This document shows positions 1-6,053 of a DNA stretch of 6,053 nt, one piece after another. Source of the stretch: Streptococcus oralis (lineage in GTDB: Bacteria; Bacillota; Bacilli; Lactobacillales; Streptococcaceae). A program made the translations under genes and the position numbers. The notes below the pieces were generated by a model, which worked only from the letters and a program-made list of their open reading frames with translations, was not told the origin of the DNA and did no database searches. How positions within the stretch are numbered: the first letter of the stretch is position 1; each line of letters begins with the position of its first letter. The stretch is taken from the NCBI GenBank assembly GCA_905370255.1, contig CAJPKC010000080.1, forward strand, positions 1 to 6,053, read 5' to 3'.

Positions 1-126
1 TTGATGCATGGTTTGAAATTGGCTGAGATCGAAGTTAACCGTAAAATGCTTGCTGACTTGGCTGTTAACGATGCAGCAGCTTTCACAGCTCTTGCAGATG
101 CAGCTAAAGCAAAACTTGGTAAATAA
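1..126 (+). CDS. rplT: 50S ribosomal protein L20, C-terminal part (5' end outside window)
   Basis: Frame 1 is open from the first base and ends at a TAA at 124-126, giving the last 41 residues of L20. The segment contains [20 protein letters not shown] followed by an alanine- and lysine-rich end (AAKAKLGK), which is the recognisable L20 C-terminus. L20 is an early-assembling 23S rRNA-binding protein needed for assembly of the 50S subunit, and its C-terminal globular domain (the part seen here) is the one that contacts rRNA and, in some bacteria, its own mRNA. In Firmicutes rplT is the last gene of infC-rpmI-rplT, autoregulated through a leader upstream; that part is outside the window. The codon use is that of a highly expressed gene (GCT, GCA, AAA, CTT). 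The start is not visible. Confidence 0.95.
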
Positions 127-134
127 TTATTCAT

Positions 135-166
135 AAGACTGGTGCAAGTTTGTTCCAGTCTTTTTT
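135..166 (+). terminator. Intrinsic terminator or attenuator after rplT
   Basis: AAGACTGG (135-142) pairs perfectly with CCAGTCTT (155-162) across a 12-base loop, and the T-run continues to 166. It lies 9 bases past the rplT stop. The loop is large and the stem only 8 bp, so termination is probably partial. Since gloA starts 17 bases later with no promoter between them, read-through is the likeliest source of gloA mRNA. Confidence 0.75.
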
Positions 167-182
167 AAACAAAGGAGAAAAA

Positions 183-563
183 ATGGCTTCAAAAATGTTA
201 CACACTTGCTTGCGAGTAGAAAATCTTGAAAAATCAATTGCTTTTTATCAAGATGCTTTTGGATTTAAGGAATTGCGTCGTCTGGACTTCCCAGAACACG
301 CTTTTACCATTGTTTATCTAGGTCTTGATGGCGATGATTATGAATTGGAGTTGACTTACAACTACGATCATGGACCTTATGTTGTAGGTGACGGTTTTGC
401 TCACATCGCTCTAAGCACACCTGACCTTGAGGCTCTTCATAAAGAACATAGCGACAAGGGTTACGAAGTGACAAATCCAAATGGACTTCCAGGAACACAA
501 CCAAACTATTACTTTGTCAAAGATCCAGATGGATACAAGGTAGAAGTGATTCGTGAAAAATAA
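183..563 (+). CDS. gloA: Lactoylglutathione lyase (glyoxalase I)
   Basis: Encodes a 126-residue VOC-fold enzyme that isomerises the hemithioacetal of methylglyoxal and glutathione to S-lactoylglutathione, the first step of methylglyoxal detoxification in the cytosol. Two beta-alpha-beta-beta-beta modules are visible (about residues 5-60 and 70-124). The four metal ligands of the family can be placed: His7 (MLHTCLRV), Glu56 (ELTYN), His74 (AHIAL) and Glu121 (DPDGYKVEVI). These match His5/Glu56/His74/Glu122 of the E. coli nickel-type enzyme, and the compact length also fits that class. An in-frame ATG at 150 would add 11 residues, but it lies inside the terminator loop and has no ribosome site. 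The ATG at 183 has AAAGGAG at 171-177, five bases away, and starts where the family does. No promoter is evident, so expression probably depends on read-through from rplT. Confidence 0.93.
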   Translation: MASKMLHTCLRVENLEKSIAFYQDAFGFKELRRLDFPEHAFTIVYLGLDGDDYELELTYNYDHGPYVVGDGFAHIALSTPDLEALHKEHSDKGYEVTNPNGLPGTQPNYYFVKDPDGYKVEVIREK

Positions 564-568
564 TAAAA

Positions 569-634
569 ACTCCTCATTTATCAAATTGAGCTAGACAATT
601 TCACCTGACTCAGAAAAACTTGATAGGGAGGAGT
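569..634. other. Long imperfect hairpin overlapping the left inverted repeat
   Basis: ACTCCTC (569-575) pairs with GAGGAGT (628-634), and TATCAA (579-584) pairs with TTGATA (620-625) across a small internal loop; TGAG (587-590) can also pair with CTCA (609-612). On the + strand no T-run follows. On the - strand the stem is followed by TTTTTATTATTTTT, so the structure has the polarity of a terminator for antisense transcription heading into gloA. It uses the same left arm as the larger inverted repeat 571-595/709-733, so the two folds exclude each other. Confidence 0.5.
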
Positions 635-636
635 GT

Positions 637-705
637 AGGTCATTTATGTTAGTTTCTTTCAGACAAATGTGAGCGTTTATCTGAGACTAACATAGATGGC
701 TTTTT
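637..705 (+). terminator. Strong inner hairpin with T-run, probable terminator for gloA
   Basis: Bases 637-653 pair with 686-702 in a 17-bp stem with three G-U pairs (core ATGTTAGT/ACTAACAT), and the interior has a second helix, TCAGACAAA (659-667) with TTTATCTGA (676-684), containing one mismatch. The downstream arm runs into TTTTT (701-705). It is well placed to end transcripts that come through gloA, and it lies in the centre of the larger inverted repeat. The large interior makes its efficiency uncertain. Confidence 0.5.
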
Positions 706-733
706 CTATCTAGCTTAATGTGACAAATTGGGA

Positions 734-739
734 TATAAT
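734..739 (+). promoter_or_regulatory. Perfect -10 box upstream of the membrane-protein gene
   Basis: TATAAT at 734-739 matches the sigma-A -10 consensus and lies 33 bases before the ATG at 773. The hexamer at the proper -35 spacing (711-716, TAGCTT) is a poor match and there is no TG extension, so strength is uncertain. The box spans the right edge of the candidate insertion: T734 is from the element side and ATAAT from the direct repeat. Confidence 0.5.
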
Positions 740-772
740 AAAAATAACTTAACAAATTAGTGGGAGAAAAAA

Positions 773-1207
773 ATGTCAGACCAAAATCCAAATGTAGAGC
801 TAAACAAAGAAGAAGATAAACTAATTGTAGAAAATAATTCGGTGGAAGATATGAAGAATGGTCCAAAAGCAGTCAAGAAACCTTCGGCTCTTCTATCTTT
901 CTCATTTTATTTGGCACTTACCTATATTCTTCTATTTATAACTCTTGCTTTATTTACTGCTCCATGGGGAATTGTATTCTTGATTTTTCTAGGTCCTAAT
1001 TTAATTGCTTACGCTGTAGCAACTGTTTTAACACAGATAGGAATCAAGAAAGTAAATAAAACTGTCTTGTATACAAGTGCAGGATTTTATTTGCTTTCAG
1101 GACTTTTAGCATTCGACCCGGATTGGCAGATTTTTAGGCTTTTTCCTTTTCTCTCCCTAGCTCTAGTTTTAATCGGGATATTTTTAACGAAAGATACAAG
1201 TAACTAA
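773..1207 (+). CDS. Uncharacterised four-helix membrane protein
   Basis: I do not recognise the family. The 144-residue product has a charged, acidic N-terminal tail (residues 1-36, starting MSDQNPNVEL and rich in E, D and N) with no signal peptide. Four hydrophobic segments follow, at about residues 40-61, 64-88, 97-114 and 121-138, and a short polar C-terminus. The positive residues just before the first segment (KKP, 35-37) favour a cytoplasmic N-terminus; an even number of helices would put both ends inside. No catalytic or binding motif is visible. The start is supported by GGGAG (762-766) six bases upstream and a -10 box at 734-739. The gene is monocistronic: it sits between the inverted-repeat region and a strong terminator at 1255-1285, so genomic context says little about function. 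That it is a real gene follows from the start signals, the coherent hydrophobic pattern and the terminator. Confidence 0.75.
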   Translation: MSDQNPNVELNKEEDKLIVENNSVEDMKNGPKAVKKPSALLSFSFYLALTYILLFITLALFTAPWGIVFLIFLGPNLIAYAVATVLTQIGIKKVNKTVLYTSAGFYLLSGLLAFDPDWQIFRLFPFLSLALVLIGIFLTKDTSN

Positions 1208-1254
1208 GTTAAAAAAGCTAGGCGCAACTCTTCTTCGAACTTATTTCATATCAT

Positions 1255-1285
1255 AAAACCATAGCCTTTAAGGCTGTGGTTTTTT
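1255..1285 (+). terminator. Strong intrinsic terminator
   Basis: AAAACCATAGCCT (1255-1267) pairs with AGGCTGTGGTTTT (1271-1283) in a 13-bp stem with one G-U pair and a three-base loop, ending in a T-run at 1280-1285. It ends the transcript of the membrane-protein gene 48 bases after its stop. The A-run on the left arm gives a short T-run on the other strand too, but no gene approaches from that side. Confidence 0.92.
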
Positions 1286-1306
1286 AGTTTCATGATTAGA
1301 AAGAAA

Positions 1307-1336
1307 TTGTGTTTCTATTTTTTAAAATGGTATAAT
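1307..1336 (+). promoter_or_regulatory. dnaE promoter (extended -10)
   Basis: TTGTGT (1307-1312), an 18-base spacer, then TATAAT (1331-1336) preceded by TGG (1328-1330), forming an extended -10. It is directly downstream of the terminator and 28 bases before the dnaE ATG, so dnaE has a short leader and its own transcription start. Confidence 0.85.
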
Positions 1337-1364
1337 AGAAAAAGAAAAAGGGAGGTGAGAAAGA

Positions 1365-4300
1365 ATGATTGCCCAACTGGATACCAAAACGGTCTACAGT
1401 TTCATGGAGAACATGGTTTCAATCAAGAGATATGTCAGTCTAGGGAAGGAATATGGTTATTCATCACTTGGAATCATGGATGAAGACAATCTCTATGGAG
1501 CCTATTATTTTATCAAAGAATGCCAAAAACAGGGGATTCAGCCTTTATTAGGTCTTGAGATGACTGTTCATCATAAAGATGAATGGATTAATCTACGTTT
1601 TCTAGCCCTGTCAAACCGAGGTTATCAAAACCTGATGAAGCTGTCGTCTTTAAAGATGACAGGTAAAAAGGAATGGACTGATTTTTCTCCCTATCTAGAA
1701 GATATTTGTGTTATTGTTCCCTATTATTCTGCAATTGATTCCTTGGATTTAGGACATGACTACTATATCGGAGTGTATCCAGATACACCTCAGTCGAATT
1801 TTTCTCACCCCATTCTCCCACTTTATCGTGTTAATTCCTTCGAATCTGAGGATTTAGAAACGCTTCAAATGCTCAAGGCGATTAAGAAAAATGTGACCTT
1901 GCGAGAGGTTGATGTTCAATCTCAACAGGGTTTGTTTTTGCCTGCTGACCGTCTAGAACAGGTTTTTGTAGAGAAGTTTCCACAAGCACTCGAAAACCTA
2001 GCAAGATTGACCAAGGGTACTTCCTACGAGATTGATAGTAGTCTCAAACTTCCACGTTTCAATCCAGAGAGACCTGCTGTTGAAGAACTTCGGGAGAGAG
2101 CTATCACGGGCTTGGAGCAAAAAGGCTTGCTAGATTCAGTCTATCAGGAACGTTTAGAAGAAGAACTGTCTGTGATTCATGATATGGGATTCGATGACTA
2201 TTTCTTGGTTGTCTGGGACCTCTTACGTTTTGGTCGGTCTCAGGGATATTACATGGGAATGGGACGTGGTTCTGCGGTAGGAAGTTTAGTAGCTTACGCT
2301 TTAGATATTACAGGGATTGATCCTGTAGCTAAAAATCTTATCTTTGAGCGTTTCTTGAATCGTGAACGTTACACCATGCCAGATATCGATATTGATATTC
2401 CAGATATCTATCGCCCTGAATTTATTCGTTATGTTCGTGACCGTTATGGTAGTATCCATGCTGCGCAGATTGTCACTTACTCGACCTTTGGAGCCAAGCA
2501 AGCCATCCGAGATATCTTCAAACGTTATGGTGTCCCTGAGTATGAGTTGACAGCTATTACAAAAAAAATAGGTTCTAAAGATACTCTAACGACAGCCTAT
2601 GAAGGAAATCTTGGTTTTAGACAACTCATTCAAAGTAAGATTGAGTACCAAAAGGCTTTCTCTATTGCCAAAAAGATTGAAGGTTATCCACGACAGACTT
2701 CTATCCATGCAGCTGGTGTCGTTATCAGTGATAAAAATCTAACAGATTATATTCCTCTCAAGTATGGAGAGGATATGCTGATTACCCAGTATGATGCCCA
2801 TGGAGTTGAAGGAAATGGCTTGCTCAAGATGGATTTCTTAGGCCTTCGAAACCTAACCTTCGCTCAAAAAATGCAGGAGCTCTTATATGAAACTCAAGGT
2901 ATTTCACTAAGAATTGAGGATATTGATCTTGAAGATAAGGCAACCTTAGCCCTCTTTGCTGCAGGTAAGACCAAGGGAATCTTTCAGTTTGAACAACCTG
3001 GGGCCATACGCTTATTGAAACGCGTGAAACCACAAAATTTTGAAGAAGTAGTGGCGACGACTTCCTTGAACCGACCAGGTGCGAGTGACTATATCGACAA
3101 CTTTGTGGCTCGAAAACATGGTAAAGAAAAGGTGACAGTTCTGGACCCTGTGCTAGAAGATATCTTAGCTCCGACTTATGGTATTATGCTCTACCAAGAG
3201 CAGGTGATGCAAGTAGCTCAGCGATATGCTGGTTTTAGCCTTGGGAAGGCCGATATTTTACGTCGTGCTATGGGGAAAAAGAACGCAGCTGAGATGCACC
3301 GAATGGAAGAAAGTTTCATCCAAGGTGCACTCGAAAAAGGACACAGCAAAGAACAGGCGCAAGAAGTTTTTGCTGTCATGGAGAAATTCGCCGGTTATGG
3401 CTTCAACCGTTCGCATGCTTATGCTTATGCGGCTTTAGCTTTTCAACTTGCTTACTTTAAGACACATTTTCCAGCCATTTTTTATCAAGTCATGCTCAAT
3501 TATGCGAGTGGAGATTATATTCTCGATGCACTTGAAATGGGATTTGAACTAGTACCGCTTTCGATCAATACAATTCCATATCAGGATAAATTAAAGGATA
3601 AGACGGTTTATTTGGGTCTTAAAAGTATTAAGGGAATACCTCGCGACTTTGCTTATTGGATAATCGAGAATCGTCCTTTTAGCAGTGTTGAAGATTTTAT
3701 CACACGATTACCCAAAAATTATCAAAAGATTAGCCTCTTAACCCCTTTAGTGGAAGTAGGACTTTTTGACGGATTTGATAAAAATCGTCAAAAAATCTTA
3801 ACCAATCTACCAACTCTATTTATCTTTGTAGAAGAATTAGGTAGCCTCTTTGCGGATTCTAGCTATAGTTGGACAGATACAGAGGACTTTTCAAATATTG
3901 AAAAATTCCAAAAAGAGCAAGATTGGTTAGGTGTTGGAATTAGCCAACACCCATTGCTGGTTTTAGCGAAGAATCCTTTGTATCCAATTGTGAGTTTATC
4001 TGAACTTTCCGAGGGACAGACAGCTACAGTGCTCGTTGAAATTCAGTCTATCCGAGTGATTCGAACTAAAAAAGGTGAAAACATGGCCTTTTTGAAAGTT
4101 ACTGATAGTAAAACAAGTCTGGAGGTCACTGTTTTTTCTGAACAGTACCGCCAATTTAAAAATCTTTTGAACGAAGGAAGTTTCTATTACCTAAATGGGA
4201 AAGTTCCGGCTAGGGACGGACGTTTTCCATTCGTTTTAAATAATTTAAAAGAGGCAGTGAGTGAGCGTTTTTGGATTCAAGTTCCCAATCATGACCACGA

Positions 4301-4466
4301 TTCTGAAATTTATCATATTTTAGATCAGTACAAGGGACAAATTCCTGTTGTCATTCGTTATGAAAATGAACAAAAAAATATTCTTTTGCCTGGTTATTTA
4401 GTTGCAAAAGACGCTGGCTTACAAGAATCTTTAAAACAGATTGTCATGAAAACGATTTATCGTTAA
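1365..4466 (+). CDS. dnaE: DNA polymerase III subunit alpha, DnaE type
   Basis: Encodes a 1033-residue C-family DNA polymerase, the second replicative-type polymerase of Firmicutes next to PolC; in this group DnaE extends primers on the lagging strand and can copy past damage. Order of domains: PHP region (about 1-210), polymerase core (about 250-690), tandem helix-hairpin-helix region (about 735-790), OB fold (about 884-970) and a short C-terminal piece. The core shows GMGRGSAVGSLVAYALDIT (GRGS at 300-303), the catalytic aspartates Asp340 and Asp342 in MPDIDIDIPD, Asp490 in LLKMDFLGLRNLT, His448 in SIHAAGVVIS, and GYGFNRSHAYAYA near 680. There is no inserted 3'-5' exonuclease, which excludes PolC. 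The PHP metal ligands are largely lost (see findings). The start has GGAGGTGA at 1351-1358, an excellent ribosome site, six bases before the ATG, and the protein begins where the family does. No terminator separates it from pfkA. Confidence 0.97.
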   Translation: MIAQLDTKTVYSFMENMVSIKRYVSLGKEYGYSSLGIMDEDNLYGAYYFIKECQKQGIQPLLGLEMTVHHKDEWINLRFLALSNRGYQNLMKLSSLKMTGKKEWTDFSPYLEDICVIVPYYSAIDSLDLGHDYYIGVYPDTPQSNFSHPILPLYRVNSFESEDLETLQMLKAIKKNVTLREVDVQSQQGLFLPADRLEQVFVEKFPQALENLARLTKGTSYEIDSSLKLPRFNPERPAVEELRERAITGLEQKGLLDSVYQERLEEELSVIHDMGFDDYFLVVWDLLRFGRSQGYYMGMGRGSAVGSLVAYALDITGIDPVAKNLIFERFLNRERYTMPDIDIDIPDIYRPEFIRYVRDRYGSIHAAQIVTYSTFGAKQAIRDIFKRYGVPEYELTAITKKIGSKDTLTTAYEGNLGFRQLIQSKIEYQKAFSIAKKIEGYPRQTSIHAAGVVISDKNLTDYIPLKYGEDMLITQYDAHGVEGNGLLKMDFLGLRNLTFAQKMQELLYETQGISLRIEDIDLEDKATLALFAAGKTKGIFQFEQPGAIRLLKRVKPQNFEEVVATTSLNRPGASDYIDNFVARKHGKEKVTVLDPVLEDILAPTYGIMLYQEQVMQVAQRYAGFSLGKADILRRAMGKKNAAEMHRMEESFIQGALEKGHSKEQAQEVFAVMEKFAGYGFNRSHAYAYAALAFQLAYFKTHFPAIFYQVMLNYASGDYILDALEMGFELVPLSINTIPYQDKLKDKTVYLGLKSIKGIPRDFAYWIIENRPFSSVEDFITRLPKNYQKISLLTPLVEVGLFDGFDKNRQKILTNLPTLFIFVEELGSLFADSSYSWTDTEDFSNIEKFQKEQDWLGVGISQHPLLVLAKNPLYPIVSLSELSEGQTATVLVEIQSIRVIRTKKGENMAFLKVTDSKTSLEVTVFSEQYRQFKNLLNEGSFYYLNGKVPARDGRFPFVLNNLKEAVSERFWIQVPNHDHDSEIYHILDQYKGQIPVVIRYENEQKNILLPGYLVAKDAGLQESLKQIVMKTIYR

Positions 4467-4502
4467 AAATCAATGAAAATAAAAGAATTTTAACTTTAAA
4501 TA

Positions 4503-4511
4503 TGGTATAAT
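4503..4511 (+). promoter_or_regulatory. pfkA promoter (extended -10)
   Basis: TGGTATAAT is identical to the extended -10 of dnaE and lies 36 bases before the pfkA ATG. The position expected for -35 (4483-4488, AAGAAT) does not match, so recognition probably depends on the TG extension. No catabolite-response (cre) site that I could accept is visible around it. Confidence 0.8.
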
Positions 4512-4526
4512 CAGTTAGAATGTTAA

Positions 4527-5555
<1,029 letters not shown>

Positions 5556-5571
5556 TCAACTTTAACTAATC

Positions 5572-5580
5572 TGGTAAAAT
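5572..5580 (+). promoter_or_regulatory. Possible internal promoter of pyk (extended -10)
   Basis: TGGTAAAAT is one base away from the extended -10 boxes of dnaE and pfkA and lies 40 bases before the pyk ATG. TTGTCA (5547-5552) at the end of pfkA resembles a -35, but the 22-base gap is too long. It may give pyk its own transcript in addition to read-through from pfkA. Confidence 0.5.
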
Positions 5581-5620
5581 GACCATAAAAGGTCGAATTA
5601 TATAAAGGAGTCACAAAATC

Positions 5621-6053
5621 ATGAACAAACGTGTAAAAATCGTTGCAACTTTGGGTCCTGCGGTAGAAATCCGTGGTGGTAAAAAATTCGGTGATGACGG
5701 ATACTGGGGTGAAAAACTTGACGTTGAAGCTTCAGCTAAAAACATTGCTCAATTGATTGAAGCAGGAGCTAACACTTTCCGTTTCAACTTCTCACACGGT
5801 GACCACCAAGAACAAGGTGACCGTATGGCAACTGTTAAACTTGCAGAAAAACTTGCAGGTAAAAAAGTTGGTTTCCTTCTTGACACTAAAGGTCCAGAAA
5901 TCCGTACTGAATTGTTCGAAGGTGAAGCTAAAGAGTACTCATACAAAACTGGTGAAAAAATCCGTGTTGCAACTAAACAAGGAATCAAATCAACTCGTGA
6001 AGTGATTGCATTGAACGTTGCTGGTGCTCTTGATATCTATGATGACGTTGAAG
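5621..6053 (+). CDS. pyk: Pyruvate kinase, N-terminal part (runs off right edge)
   Basis: Pyruvate kinase transfers phosphate from phosphoenolpyruvate to ADP, the last step of glycolysis; the streptococcal enzyme is allosterically activated by sugar phosphates. The window holds 144 codons and one base of about 500. KIVATLGPA opens the TIM-barrel domain; RFNFSHGDH gives Arg54, Asn56 and Ser58 of the phosphoenolpyruvate and potassium site; LLDTKGPEIRT gives Asp88 and Thr89 and leads into the B domain, which begins near residue 97. An insertion of roughly 18 residues (about 15-33, VEIRGGKKFGDDGYWGEKL) relative to Bacillus Pyk matches the lactic-acid-bacterial form. The ribosome site AAAGGAG (5604-5610) lies ten bases before the ATG. 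It is strongly codon-biased, like pfkA. There is no frame break in the visible part. Confidence 0.96.
   Translation, partial: MNKRVKIVATLGPAVEIRGGKKFGDDGYWGEKLDVEASAKNIAQLIEAGANTFRFNFSHGDHQEQGDRMATVKLAEKLAGKKVGFLLDTKGPEIRTELFEGEAKEYSYKTGEKIRVATKQGIKSTREVIALNVAGALDIYDDVE

Larger units (their letters stand above)
560..744. repeat. Candidate miniature inverted-repeat element with flanking direct repeats
   Basis: The segment 571-595 pairs with 709-733 as an imperfect inverted repeat: of 25 positions, 20 are Watson-Crick, 2 are G-U and 3 are mismatches, with an unbroken core of ATTGAGCTAGA (585-595) against TCTAGCTTAAT (709-719). The 10-base direct repeat ATAATAAAAA occurs at 560-569 and 735-744, with one base between each copy and the inverted repeat. 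Left to right: direct repeat, inverted repeat, about 113 bases of core with a second palindrome, inverted repeat, direct repeat. That is the architecture of a non-coding MITE of roughly 165 bp with a target-site duplication, inserted at the gloA stop. The direct repeat is A-rich, so chance is not excluded. I do not recognise it as RUP, BOX or SPRITE from memory. It could instead be a structured RNA that is not mobile. Confidence 0.45.

Noticed and set aside
92..125. Possible gloA promoter in the end of rplT (TTGCAG and TGGTAAATA)
   Set aside because: The gap of 22 bases is too long and the -10 matches at only three of six positions.
150..182. Upstream in-frame ATG of gloA (11 extra residues)
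   Set aside because: It lies in the loop of the rplT terminator, has no ribosome site, and the added residues are not part of the glyoxalase fold; the ATG at 183 has AAAGGAG at proper spacing.
1208..1254. Spacer between the membrane-protein stop and its terminator
   Set aside because: No promoter, repeat or reading frame of note; ordinary 3' untranslated sequence.
1292..1483. 63-codon + strand frame overlapping the start of dnaE
   Set aside because: It crosses the dnaE promoter and ribosome site in another frame, has no start signals, and its translation has no coherent features.
2301..3438. Several 60-70 codon frames on both strands inside dnaE
   Set aside because: They are shadows of a well-conserved coding frame and have no ribosome sites.

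Overview
The window is a stretch of Streptococcus chromosome, most likely from the mitis/sanguinis side of the genus. The genus call rests on recognisable proteins: the L20 C-terminus, the 1033-residue DnaE, a PfkA, and a pyruvate kinase N-terminus with the insertion typical of lactic acid bacteria. Strong AGGAG-type ribosome sites, TGGTATAAT extended -10 promoters and AT-rich spacers agree with it. All genes lie on the + strand. The species cannot be fixed from the sequence alone.

Layout: the last 41 codons of rplT (L20) end at 126 and are followed by a hairpin with a short T-run. gloA (lactoylglutathione lyase) comes next, with no promoter of its own that I can see. A gene-free stretch of about 210 bases (564-772) follows. 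It is packed with nested inverted repeats and looks like a small insertion: imperfect 25-bp inverted repeats at 571-595 and 709-733, an inner 17-bp inverted repeat with a T-run, and a 10-bp direct repeat hugging both ends. The -10 box of the next gene sits on its right junction. That gene encodes a 144-residue four-helix membrane protein of unknown function and ends in a strong intrinsic terminator. Then come dnaE (1033 codons), pfkA (335 codons) and the first 144 codons of pyk, which runs off the right edge.

How the genes relate: pfkA and pyk are the two classical control steps of lower and upper glycolysis. They sit 65 bases apart with no terminator between them, as in the pfk-pyk arrangement of lactic acid bacteria. 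GloA removes methylglyoxal, a toxic by-product of triose phosphates, so it fits the sugar-driven physiology, although it appears to be transcribed with the ribosomal operon rather than with glycolysis. DnaE is the second replicative-type polymerase of Firmicutes, alongside PolC.

Most of this is ordinary core genome. The one part not explained by known genes is 560-744, which I read as a candidate miniature mobile element and/or structured regulatory RNA. No phage genes, CRISPR arrays, tRNA or rRNA genes, or new defence system are visible.
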